Origin: Morganella sibonii
Lineage (GTDB): Bacteria; Pseudomonadota; Gammaproteobacteria; Enterobacterales; Enterobacteriaceae
DNA: 64,000 bases
Direction: 5' to 3' (one strand)
Assembly: GCF_040560245.1 (NCBI RefSeq)
Contig: NZ_JAKMWP010000011.1
Positions 8,345 to 16,498 of this stretch are shown here, one piece after another. Every line of letters starts with the position of its first letter. The first letter of the stretch is position 1. Position numbers and translations under genes: made by a program. The notes under the pieces were generated by a model, which saw only the letters and a program-made list of their open reading frames with translations, was not told the origin of the DNA and did no database searches.

Positions 8345-9010
8345 TTATTCGCTGTCCTTTTTCAGCAGATAGCCAATTCCGCGGACAGTAATCACTTTTT
8401 CTTTGCCGATTTTACGGCGCAGATTATGGATATGCACTTCCAGGGAGTTACTTTCGATTTTATCGTCCAGCCCGAATAAACGCTGTTCCAGCTCCGGTTT
8501 GCGTACCACATTGCCGGTATTACGCATTAATTCGTACAGTAACTGATATTCTTTGCCGGAGAGCAATAATAATTCATCGTTCAGCGTTACCTGATGATTC
8601 ATCGGGTTAAGGGTAATATTATCCACTTTCCATAATTGTGAGGAAAAACCGGCAATACGGCGGGAAACCGCTTTAACCCGCGAAATTAATTCCGGCAGTT
8701 CAACGGGTTTGGAAATAAAATCATCCGCTCCCGAATCAAGGGAATTCACCAGATGATCACGCTGGTTGCGGGCAGTCATAATAATAATCGGGATTTGTTC
8801 CCCGTTATTACGCCATTCAACCAGAGAGTCAAAACCGTCGCCGTCAGGCAACCCGAGATCCAGCAGCATCAGATCAAAATGCTGTTCTGTCAGCCGCCTG
8901 CGGGCGTCGGCCAGCAGACGCAGCCAGCACACCCGGAAACCGGCCAGTTCCAGACCCCGGCACAGTGCTTTGCCTAATTGTAAATCGTCTTCGACTAATA
9001 GAATTTGCAC
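8345..9010 (-). CDS. OmpR/PhoB-family response regulator, QseB/PmrA-like
   Basis: 221 residues. Receiver domain with acidic pair Asp8-Asp9, phosphoacceptor Asp51 (LMLLDLGLPDGDG), Thr79 and Lys101 (FISKPVEL). The C-terminal winged helix ends in VEVHIHNLRRKIG-like and VRGIGYLLK motifs typical of the OmpR/PhoB group. It is cotranscribed with the sensor kinase downstream. A perfect CTTAAT-N5-CTTAAT direct repeat about 100 bp upstream is the PmrA/QseB-type binding site, pointing to autoregulation. The target genes are not evident here. Confidence 0.9.
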   Translation of the reverse strand: MQILLVEDDLQLGKALCRGLELAGFRVCWLRLLADARRRLTEQHFDLMLLDLGLPDGDGFDSLVEWRNNGEQIPIIIMTARNQRDHLVNSLDSGADDFISKPVELPELISRVKAVSRRIAGFSSQLWKVDNITLNPMNHQVTLNDELLLLSGKEYQLLYELMRNTGNVVRKPELEQRLFGLDDKIESNSLEVHIHNLRRKIGKEKVITVRGIGYLLKKDSE

Positions 9011-9112
9011 GTTTTTTTTCTCTCTCTCTGTAAATTCGCTCTGTAAAAGCGGATTTCAGTATAGCATTGATGTTTACTGTGACAACGCAGGCAAATTAAT
9101 GTGACAACGGGG

Positions 9113-9129
9113 CTTAATCTGATCTTAAT
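9113..9129. promoter_or_regulatory. CTTAAT-N5-CTTAAT box (PmrA/QseB type)
   Basis: Exact direct repeat CTTAAT-CTGAT-CTTAAT, with the half-site and 5-bp spacing described for PmrA and QseB. It lies between the stop of the 152-residue membrane protein gene and the response regulator start at 9010. Two GTGACAACG repeats lie nearby at 9079 and 9101. The likely function is autoregulation of the two-component operon. Confidence 0.6.
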
Positions 9130-9138
9130 CCGTTCCGG

Positions 9139-9597
9139 TTACCGTGATATCCGGCTGATAAAGTCATCAATCAGATGGCCGGCATATTTTTCTGCCTGTT
9201 TTTGCAGGAAATAAAAATAAAAGATAGTCCCGAACAGCACCGCCGCATAAATAAATACAGCCCAAATGTAAGTCAGGCTATAGTCCAGCAGGGTCAGTGA
9301 AAGATAGCTGATATCGATATTCAGTGACAGGGTATCAATAATCTTCTGTGAAAACAGCAGCAGAGAGAAGAGTAATACCGGCAGGGCGAGTACCCCGGTC
9401 AGTATATTGACTTTTTTCCGGCGGGCCGCCAGGGCGGGATAATGTTCATCATGCATATAGGCGGCGATATCCGTGAGCTGATCATCCAGATCATCACGGC
9501 AGGCTACCGGTACATCCTGTTTTTCTATTTGCTGATGCAAAAGGCGTAAAAGCTGACTGTTATCGGTGCTTTTTGCAAAAGCGGTAATAATTCCCAT
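9139..9597 (-). CDS. Unknown membrane protein with two transmembrane helices
   Basis: 152 residues; not recognised. A soluble N-terminal part of about 60 residues with a Cys near position 34 is followed by a basic AARRKK, a helix about 66-85, a short loop, and a second helix about 108-132 ending FYFYFLQKQAEKY. The layout is a cytoplasmic N and C terminus with a hairpin in the membrane. It has a good ribosome site (AGGAGTTCTGC). It ends next to the response-regulator operon promoter on the same strand, so it may lie upstream of that operon, but no functional link can be shown. Confidence 0.65.
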   Translation of the reverse strand: MGIITAFAKSTDNSQLLRLLHQQIEKQDVPVACRDDLDDQLTDIAAYMHDEHYPALAARRKKVNILTGVLALPVLLFSLLLFSQKIIDTLSLNIDISYLSLTLLDYSLTYIWAVFIYAAVLFGTIFYFYFLQKQAEKYAGHLIDDFISRISR

Positions 9598-9788
9598 GCA
9601 GAACTCCTGAAAGTCGGTATCGGCCGGCTATTATTTAACAATTTTACAGCCGGGTCATGCTGATTTATTAACATTACCTGAATTAAATCATAATCTGCGC
9701 TCTGCGGTACAATACAGATGCGTTATAGCGGAAAACACTGTGTTATATATAACGGCAGAACATATTTATCTTTCAGGGATTATTATCC

Positions 9789-10595
9789 ATGTTACGTATC
9801 ACTGCACTGCTGGAAAATACTAATTCTGACCCGAAACTGGAATCTCACGCAGGTCTGAGCCTGCTGCTGGAGGACGGCGAAACTTCGCTGCTGTTTGATA
9901 CGGGCGCAGACGATACCTATATCCGTAATGCACAGGCGCTGGGGATTTCACTGTCAGAGATTGATGCGGTGGTACTGTCGCACGGTCATTATGACCATTT
10001 CGGCGGATTAACCCGCACTGAACGGCATAAACTGCCGTCCCCGCTGACGGTGATTGCGCATCCGCACATTTTTGAACCGCGCCGTGCCGCGCTGTGGCTG
10101 GGCAGTTACCCGCTGAAATTCAAACGGTTATCCCCCTTGTTCAGTGAGGACACACTGCGCCGTGACTATCAGTTTGTGCTGACCGAAAAACCGTACGCTA
10201 TCTCATCCCGTTTTTTGTTTGCCGGAGAAATCACCCGGCGGTCCGTGGTGCGCCGTTACGGGGTTTTGCTCAGAAGCGGGGAGGCGGATTATGTCCGGGA
10301 TGACAGTTTTCTGATCTGGCGCGGGGAGGCGGGGATTGTGATTATCACCGGATGCAGCCATTCCGGGATTGAGTCGGTGATACAGCATGCGCGGGCCCTG
10401 ACGGATAATGCACCGGTACAGGCGGTGGTAGGCGGACTGCATCTGCGCCGGGCAACACCGGCCGCGTTACGCCGTGCCGCAGAGGCACTTGGCCCGGAAA
10501 TCCGGGTGTACGGCTGTCACTGTACCGGAGACAGAGGGCGTCATGCCCTGAATGCGGATGATTTTAATACCGGGCAGCAGCTGACATTCCGCTGA
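9789..10595 (+). CDS. Metallo-beta-lactamase-fold hydrolase
   Basis: 268 residues. The metal motif HGHYDHFGG is at residues 65-73 (His65, His67, Asp69, His70). Further ligand candidates are in ITGCSHSG near 187 and in GGLHLRR near 215. The pattern (DTGAD near 37, GCSH, GGLH, YGCHCTG) is that of the archaeal-type group annotated as dihydropterin-aminobenzene 5'-phosphate synthase-like proteins, whose substrate in bacteria is generally unproven. A single gene with no operon partner. Family is firm, substrate unknown. Confidence 0.82.
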   Translation: MLRITALLENTNSDPKLESHAGLSLLLEDGETSLLFDTGADDTYIRNAQALGISLSEIDAVVLSHGHYDHFGGLTRTERHKLPSPLTVIAHPHIFEPRRAALWLGSYPLKFKRLSPLFSEDTLRRDYQFVLTEKPYAISSRFLFAGEITRRSVVRRYGVLLRSGEADYVRDDSFLIWRGEAGIVIITGCSHSGIESVIQHARALTDNAPVQAVVGGLHLRRATPAALRRAAEALGPEIRVYGCHCTGDRGRHALNADDFNTGQQLTFR

Positions 10596-10613
10596 GTCTG
10601 CCCGGCCGGATTA

Positions 10614-11162
10614 TCAGCTGTGCGCTTCCAGGAAACGGACATAGGCATCGGCCCATTTCTGCACAAAAGCACCGGTTTTTTCGCTGAATGTGCCGTCTGC
10701 GCTGACCATGCCGTCATACCATTGCAGGTACATTTCCGGCTGGTTGAGGGTCGGCATATTCAGAAATGCCAGCACATTGCGCAGGTGCTGCTGTGCCATC
10801 GCCGTACCCATTGCCCCGGCAGAAGTGCCGATCACGGCAGCGGGTTTGCTGTCCCAGCTGTTCTGTCCCCACGGACGGGAGCCCTGATCCAGTGCGTTTT
10901 TCAGCACACCGGGGATGGAGCGGTTATACTCCGGCGTGACAAAAATCACACCGTCAGCCTGTGAAATCTGCTGTTTGAATGCCAGTACTTCAGCAGGCGG
11001 CTGTGCATCACAGTCCTGATTATAGAGCGGCAGTGAACCGATACTGACAAATTCACACTGAATGTGTGCGGGGAAAAGGGAGACCAGAGCATGCGCCAGC
11101 TGACGGTTGTAACTTTGCTCACGCAGCGAACCGACAACAACAGCAACGCGGTATTGTTTCAT
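10614..11162 (-). CDS. NAD(P)H-dependent FMN reductase / quinone reductase, ChrR-like
   Basis: 182 residues, flavodoxin-like fold. The phosphate-binding loop GSLREQSYNRQLA is near residue 12, followed by FVTPEYNRSIPGVLKNALD near 75 and GTSAGAMGTAMAQQHLR near 108. These match the NADPH-dependent FMN reductase family including E. coli ChrR/YieF, which reduces quinones and chromate and protects against oxidative stress. AGGAGG lies just before the ATG. Convergent with the metallo-hydrolase gene, separated by 18 bp. The natural substrate is uncertain. Confidence 0.82.
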   Translation of the reverse strand: MKQYRVAVVVGSLREQSYNRQLAHALVSLFPAHIQCEFVSIGSLPLYNQDCDAQPPAEVLAFKQQISQADGVIFVTPEYNRSIPGVLKNALDQGSRPWGQNSWDSKPAAVIGTSAGAMGTAMAQQHLRNVLAFLNMPTLNQPEMYLQWYDGMVSADGTFSEKTGAFVQKWADAYVRFLEAHS

Positions 11163-11312
11163 TGTAACCTCCTGAACCGGTGAAAACCCGGTGATGAATA
11201 AAGAATTAAAACAAATGAAAACGTTACTATCATAGTGCGGAATCGCGGAACAGAGAGCAGAATTTAGTAAATTTTTATGACATCACAACAAAAAAACAGA
11301 TCAGGAGCAGGT

Positions 11313-13379
11313 ATGACTATCCCGCAGGCCCTTAAACGTCCGGTACAGTTCACCGCACACGGTGAAACCCGGACGGATAATTACTACTGGCTGCGGGATG
11401 ATACCCGCAGTGATCCGCAGGTTATTCAGTATCTGACGGATGAAAACCGCTATACACAACAGAAGCTGAAGGCCGCTGAACCGCTGCGCGAAGCGTTATA
11501 TGAAGAAATGGTTGCCCGCATGCCGCAGGCCGACGAATCCGCGCCATACCGTTATAACGGCTATGTGTACCGCACCCGTTTTGAGGCCGGTAAAGAGTAT
11601 CCGCTGTATGAGCGGCGCAAAATAAACAGCGACCAGTGGGAACTGCTGGCGGACGGCAATGTGCGGGCAGAGGGGCTGGCGTATTACGAGCTGGTTTCGC
11701 TGGCTGTCAGTGCGGATAACCGCCGTATCGCGATTGCCGAGGACAAAGTCGGCCGCCGTGAATATCAGGTTGCTTACCGTGATCTGACGGATAATGACTG
11801 GCAGGAATCGGTGCTGACAGACGTGGCTGACGATCTGGTGTGGTCTGCTGACGGTTCAGTGCTGTTCTATGTCCGTCAGGACCCGCAGACATTGCTGCCG
11901 TTCGAGGTATATCGCCACCGTTTCGGCACCGATACCACACAGGATGAACTGGTTTACCGTGAGGAAGATGATCGTTTTTATACCGGGTTATCTCTGTCAT
12001 CCTCCCGTGACTGGATTTTTATCGGTTGTCACAGCCCGGTCACTTCTGAGGTTCAGCTGGTGAATGCCAATGCGCCGTTACAGCCGCCGGTCTGTTTCTC
12101 GCCGCGTCAGGACGGGCGCGAATATCATATTGATCACCTGGACGGGCAGTTTTATATCCGCTCTGATCACGAAAATGAACTGTTTGGCCTCTATCAGACC
12201 GATTCTCCGGAGCATCCGTGGCAAACGCTGATTGCACCGCAACCGGATACCGATCTGGAGGATTTCACACTGTTTCGTGACTGGCTGGTATTACAGGAAC
12301 GGCACGCCGCGCTGCCGCAGATCCGCATTATTCACCGGCAGAGCGGAAAAGAAACACAGGTTGCATTTGATGACGGTGCTTACTGCGCATGGCTCGGACT
12401 GAATCCGGAGCCGGACATCCAACTGCTGCGCTATGGCTATACCTCGATGACCACACCGGCGTCGGTGTATGAGCTGGATATGGCCAGCGGAGAACGTACG
12501 TTACTGAAACAGGCGCAGGTAAACGGTTTTCAGCGGGATAATTATCACAGTGAACGTATCTGGATCACTGCCCGTGACGGCGTGCAGGTACCGGTTTCAC
12601 TGGTCTGGCATAAAGATCACTATCAGCCCGGACACGATTCACATGGACACGATTCACAGGGACACAATCCGCTGTTGATTGAAGGCTACGGCGCGTATGG
12701 CGCCAGTATGGATCCGGATTTCGACGCCAACCGGCTGAGCCTGCTTGATCGCGGTTTTGTTTATGCTCAGGCGCATATCCGCGGCGGCGGTGAGCTGGGT
12801 AAACGCTGGTACAATGCCGGAAAAATGCAGCATAAAATCAACAGTTTTAATGATTTTGTTGATGTAACGCGGGAACTGATTGCACGGCGTTATGGTGCGA
12901 AAGACCGGATCTACGCAACCGGCGGCAGTGCGGGCGGGTTGCTGATGGGAGCGGTGATTAATCAGGCTCCGGAGCTGTATCGCGGCATTGTGACGCAGGT
13001 GCCGTTTGTGGATGCGCTGACCACGATGTCTGATCCGTCCATTCCGCTGACCACCGGTGAGTACGACGAGTGGGGCAATCCGGAAAATGAATCCGCTTAC
13101 CGCGATATCCGCGCCTACAGTCCGTATGACAACATTGAGGCGAAAGCCTATCCGAATATGCTGGTGACCAGCGGCCTGCACGATTCACAGGTACAATACT
13201 GGGAGCCGGCAAAATGGGTGGCAAAACTGCGGGAGATGAAAACGGATGATAATCTGCTGCTGCTCTATACCGATATGGAAGCAGGGCACGGCGGTAAATC
13301 GGGACGATTTAACTATTTGTGGGATGTGGCACTCGGTTATGTGTTCCTGCTGATGGTGGATGAACAGCAGGCTTCGTGA
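11313..13379 (+). CDS. ptrB: Oligopeptidase B (S9A family)
   Basis: 688 residues from the ATG at 11313, which has AGGAG upstream and aligns with the E. coli start; an ATG at 11277 would add 12 residues. The N-terminal beta-propeller starts DNYYWLRDDTRSDPQV, and the C-terminal alpha/beta hydrolase has the nucleophile Ser near 539 in GGSAGGLLMG and the catalytic His in EAGHGGKSGRF. The enzyme cleaves short peptides after Arg and Lys in the cytoplasm. It differs from E. coli PtrB by a GHDSH/GHDSQ repeat just before NPLL at the hydrolase domain entry. A likely terminator lies within the end of the convergent xseA gene. Confidence 0.93.
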   Translation: MTIPQALKRPVQFTAHGETRTDNYYWLRDDTRSDPQVIQYLTDENRYTQQKLKAAEPLREALYEEMVARMPQADESAPYRYNGYVYRTRFEAGKEYPLYERRKINSDQWELLADGNVRAEGLAYYELVSLAVSADNRRIAIAEDKVGRREYQVAYRDLTDNDWQESVLTDVADDLVWSADGSVLFYVRQDPQTLLPFEVYRHRFGTDTTQDELVYREEDDRFYTGLSLSSSRDWIFIGCHSPVTSEVQLVNANAPLQPPVCFSPRQDGREYHIDHLDGQFYIRSDHENELFGLYQTDSPEHPWQTLIAPQPDTDLEDFTLFRDWLVLQERHAALPQIRIIHRQSGKETQVAFDDGAYCAWLGLNPEPDIQLLRYGYTSMTTPASVYELDMASGERTLLKQAQVNGFQRDNYHSERIWITARDGVQVPVSLVWHKDHYQPGHDSHGHDSQGHNPLLIEGYGAYGASMDPDFDANRLSLLDRGFVYAQAHIRGGGELGKRWYNAGKMQHKINSFNDFVDVTRELIARRYGAKDRIYATGGSAGGLLMGAVINQAPELYRGIVTQVPFVDALTTMSDPSIPLTTGEYDEWGNPENESAYRDIRAYSPYDNIEAKAYPNMLVTSGLHDSQVQYWEPAKWVAKLREMKTDDNLLLLYTDMEAGHGGKSGRFNYLWDVALGYVFLLMVDEQQAS
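12630..12666 (+). repeat. 15-bp tandem repeat inside ptrB
   Basis: Units at 12630-12644 and 12645-12659 differ at the last base, and a third partial unit follows. They encode GHDSH-GHDSQ-GHN. E. coli PtrB has a single GHN at this point, so the repeat looks like an in-frame expansion in a surface loop. Confidence 0.75.
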
Positions 13380-13423
13380 CACTGTCACTTAATGTGTGAC
13401 AATGTCACCGGTAAAACCGTATA

Positions 13424-14800
13424 TTACTCAGCGGCTTTTCGTTTACGGGCAGCCGCTTTTTTGTGCACGGCGATAATTTCACTCTCCACACTGCCATCCT
13501 GTAACAGGGTGGTGATTTTTTGCCCGACTTTCACCTGGCGGGTTTTGTTCAGCACCTCACCACTGTCCGTCTGGCTGATACTGAAGCCCCGGCTGAGTGT
13601 TGCCAGCGGGCTGACACCTTCGAGCGTTGAACAGAGACGCCCGAAACGCTCACGCTGCTGACTGAGCTGTTCCCGCATAGCGGAGGAGAGACGGAACTGC
13701 AACTGCTGAACATGGCGCTGCTGCTGTTGTAACTGCGGACGCGGATCCCGGCGCATCAGACGCTGTTCAGCTTGTGTCAGCTGACGGGATTTTTGTGTCA
13801 GCATATGCTGTCCGGCCTGAATCAGCCGTTGTTCCAGGCGCTGGATCAGCTGTTGCTGCCGTGCCAGACGTAATTGCGGATGCTGTTGCTGCAAACGGTG
13901 ATGTAACTGGCTGAACAACCGCTGTTTTCTGGCAATAAAATAGTCCATTGCCATTTCCAGACGCTGCTGAACAGACTGGATCTGCCGCAGGCGTTCAGTC
14001 AGATCACGGCTGACCAGTTCGGCGGCCGCAGACGGTGTTGGTGCCCGCAAGTCCGCGACAAAATCGGCGATAGTGATATCCGTTTCATGGCCGACAGCGC
14101 TGATCACCGGCAGACGGCTGGCAAAAATCGCCCGAGCCACCCGCTCATCATTGAAACTCCACAAATCTTCCAGTGAGCCGCCGCCGCGCCCGACAATCAG
14201 CACATCACACTCATCACGGCGGTTAGCGGTTTCGATAGCACGGACAATCTGTGCCGGTGCATCTGCTCCCTGAACCTGTGCGGGATAAATAATAACCGGT
14301 AACGACGGATCACGGCGGCGCAGAATATTCAGAATATCGTGAAGGGCGGCACCGGTGGCGGATGTCACCACACCGACGCAGGTGGCTGGTACCGGCAGCG
14401 GTTTTTTCAGACGGGTATCAAATAAGCCTTCAGCTTTCAGCTTCTCTTTCAGCAGTTCAAACTGCTGCTGAAGCAGGCCTTCACCGGCGGGCTGCATGGA
14501 TTCAACAATCAGCTGATAATCCCCGCGCGGCTCATACAGCGTGATTGCCGCGCGTACCAGCACTTGCTGCCCTTTCTGCGGCACAAATGTCACACGGCTG
14601 TTATTGCCGCGGAACATCGCTGCCCGCACCTGGGATTTTTCATCTTTCAGGGTAAAATACCAGTGACCGGAAGACGGACGCGAGAAGTTGGAGATCTCCG
14701 CGCTGATCCAAATCCGGCCCATTTCCAGCTCGAGTAACTGCCGGACTGTCGTATTTAACCGGGTAACAGTAAAAATTGCGGTATTTTCAGGTAGCAACAT
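13424..14800 (-). CDS. xseA: Exodeoxyribonuclease VII large subunit
   Basis: 458 residues, same size as E. coli XseA (456). The N-terminal OB fold starts after NTTVRQLLE (WISAEISNFSRPSSGHWYF). The catalytic core has GVVTSATGAALHDI, VIYPAQVQG, and VGRGGGSLEDLWSFND near 240. A long coiled coil rich in Gln follows (about 280-400). With XseB it degrades single-stranded DNA to oligonucleotides. It is divergent from guaB, the same arrangement as in E. coli. Its 3' end contains a hairpin that may terminate ptrB. Confidence 0.95.
   Translation of the reverse strand: MLLPENTAIFTVTRLNTTVRQLLELEMGRIWISAEISNFSRPSSGHWYFTLKDEKSQVRAAMFRGNNSRVTFVPQKGQQVLVRAAITLYEPRGDYQLIVESMQPAGEGLLQQQFELLKEKLKAEGLFDTRLKKPLPVPATCVGVVTSATGAALHDILNILRRRDPSLPVIIYPAQVQGADAPAQIVRAIETANRRDECDVLIVGRGGGSLEDLWSFNDERVARAIFASRLPVISAVGHETDITIADFVADLRAPTPSAAAELVSRDLTERLRQIQSVQQRLEMAMDYFIARKQRLFSQLHHRLQQQHPQLRLARQQQLIQRLEQRLIQAGQHMLTQKSRQLTQAEQRLMRRDPRPQLQQQQRHVQQLQFRLSSAMREQLSQQRERFGRLCSTLEGVSPLATLSRGFSISQTDSGEVLNKTRQVKVGQKITTLLQDGSVESEIIAVHKKAAARKRKAAE
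13430..13462 (+). terminator. Likely ptrB terminator within the xseA 3' end
   Basis: Inverted repeat AGCGGC / GCCGCT followed by six T on the plus strand. It lies about 50 bp after the ptrB stop but inside the last codons of the opposing xseA, so the coding sequence (AAAGCCGCTGAG) and the hairpin coincide. Confidence 0.5.
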
Positions 14801-14869
14801 GTGAGCCAGATCAAATAATAAAACAATGACTTAATTGTCCGATACTACCGCCTTCTGACAGATTATCAA

Positions 14870-14918
14870 CGAATTTTTAAAAAAAAGGCTAGGCGCAACC
14901 GATTACCACCTGTATAAT
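14870..14918 (+). promoter_or_regulatory. guaBA promoter: AT-rich UP region, PurR box, -10
   Basis: TATAAT lies at 14913-14918, followed by a GC-rich discriminator (GCCGCGG) of the stringently controlled type. A/T tracts at 14870-14886 resemble an UP element. GCGCAACCGATTACCA at 14893-14908 matches the PurR consensus at about 12 of 16 positions and overlaps the -35 region. Together these predict purine repression and growth-rate control, as known for E. coli guaBA. Confidence 0.65.
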
Positions 14919-14972
14919 GCCGCGGCAATATTTTATCTTCTTTCAATCCTGCTGCCTGGTGAGATATTGCAC

Positions 14973-16439
14973 ATGTTACGTATTAAAAAAGAAGCTTTAA
15001 CCTTTGATGATGTCCTCTTAGTTCCTGCACACTCCACAGTTCTGCCTAACACGGCCGATTTATCGACACAACTCACCGCGAAGATCCGTCTGAACGTCCC
15101 GATGATCTCGGCGGCGATGGATACCGTAACGGAAGCGCGTCTGGCGATTGCCCTTGCCCAGGAAGGCGGTATCGGCTTTATCCACAAAAATATGTCCATC
15201 GAGCGTCAGGCCGATGAAGTCCGCCGTGTGAAAAAACACGAAAGCGGCGTGGTTTCTGATCCGCAGACTGTTACCCCGTGCACCACACTGCGTGAAGTTC
15301 AGGTTCTGACCGAACAGAACGGTTTCGCCGGTTATCCGGTAGTCACTACTGATAATGAATTAGTCGGTATCATCACCGGCCGTGATGTGCGTTTCGTGAC
15401 TGACCTGGATCAGCCGGTTACTGCTGTTATGACACCTAAAGAGCGACTGGTAACTGTCCGCGAAGGCGAAGCCCGTGAAGTGGTTCTGAAGAAAATGCAT
15501 GAACGCCGCGTGGAAAAAGCGCTGGTGGTGGATGATGCATTCCATCTGCTCGGTATGATCACCGTCAAAGACTTCCAGAAAGCAGAGCGTAAACCAAACG
15601 CCTGTAAAGATGAGCACGGCCGTCTGCGTGTCGGTGCGGCTGTCGGTGCCGGTGCCGGTAACGAAGAGCGCGTTGATGCGCTGGTGGCTGCCGGTGTGGA
15701 CGTTCTGTTAATCGACTCCTCTCACGGCCATTCAGAAGGCGTGTTACAGCGCATCCGTGAAACCCGTGAAAAATACCCTGATCTCGAAATCATCGGCGGT
15801 AACGTCGCCACAGCCGAAGGTGCGAAAGCCCTGGCGGCCGCTGGTGTCAGCGCGGTGAAAGTGGGTATCGGCCCCGGTTCTATCTGTACCACCCGTATCG
15901 TAACCGGCGTAGGTGTACCTCAGTTAACCGCCATTTCTGATGCTGTTGAAGCGCTGGAAGGTACCGGCATCCCTGTTATCGCTGACGGCGGTATCCGTTT
16001 CTCCGGTGATATCGCGAAAGCGCTGGCTGCCGGTGCGGCATGTGTGATGGTTGGTTCGATGTTTGCCGGTACCGAGGAATCTCCGGGCGAAGTGGAACTC
16101 TACCAGGGCCGCGCTTATAAATCTTACCGTGGTATGGGTTCACTTGGTGCGATGTCCAAAGGGTCTTCAGACCGTTACTTCCAGACCGATAACGCGGCGG
16201 ACAAACTGGTGCCGGAAGGTATCGAAGGCCGTGTGGCTTACAAAGGTGTGCTGAAAACTATCGTTCACCAGCAAATGGGCGGCCTGCGCTCTTGCATGGG
16301 ACTGACCGGTTGTGCAACTATTCACGAACTGAATACTAAAGCAGAGTTTGTCCGTATCAGTGGTGCCGGGATTCAGGAAAGTCACGTTCATGATGTGACG
16401 ATCACCAAAGAAGCACCAAACTACCGTTCAGGTCTCTGA
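14973..16439 (+). CDS. guaB: IMP dehydrogenase
   Basis: 488 residues from the ATG at 14973 (MLRIKKEALTFDDVLLVPA), matching E. coli GuaB; a TTG two codons earlier is not needed. A TIM barrel is interrupted by two CBS domains (about 90-205). The catalytic Cys near 305 is in GPGSICTTRIV, and the flap is near 400 (RGMGSLGAM). It oxidises IMP to XMP with NAD, the committed step to GMP. It is cotranscribed with guaA 60 bp downstream. A hairpin GGCGGTCTGCGGACCGCC between the genes may modulate readthrough. Confidence 0.97.
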   Translation: MLRIKKEALTFDDVLLVPAHSTVLPNTADLSTQLTAKIRLNVPMISAAMDTVTEARLAIALAQEGGIGFIHKNMSIERQADEVRRVKKHESGVVSDPQTVTPCTTLREVQVLTEQNGFAGYPVVTTDNELVGIITGRDVRFVTDLDQPVTAVMTPKERLVTVREGEAREVVLKKMHERRVEKALVVDDAFHLLGMITVKDFQKAERKPNACKDEHGRLRVGAAVGAGAGNEERVDALVAAGVDVLLIDSSHGHSEGVLQRIRETREKYPDLEIIGGNVATAEGAKALAAAGVSAVKVGIGPGSICTTRIVTGVGVPQLTAISDAVEALEGTGIPVIADGGIRFSGDIAKALAAGAACVMVGSMFAGTEESPGEVELYQGRAYKSYRGMGSLGAMSKGSSDRYFQTDNAADKLVPEGIEGRVAYKGVLKTIVHQQMGGLRSCMGLTGCATIHELNTKAEFVRISGAGIQESHVHDVTITKEAPNYRSGL

Positions 16440-16498
16440 TTCATGCGGCGGTCTGCGGACCGCCAGCCTATAATTGTTTGCTTTTGGAACATACATTA

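Noticed and set aside
16445..16460. Hairpin between guaB and guaA as a terminator
   Set aside because: No T run follows, and guaA needs readthrough; it may only modulate.
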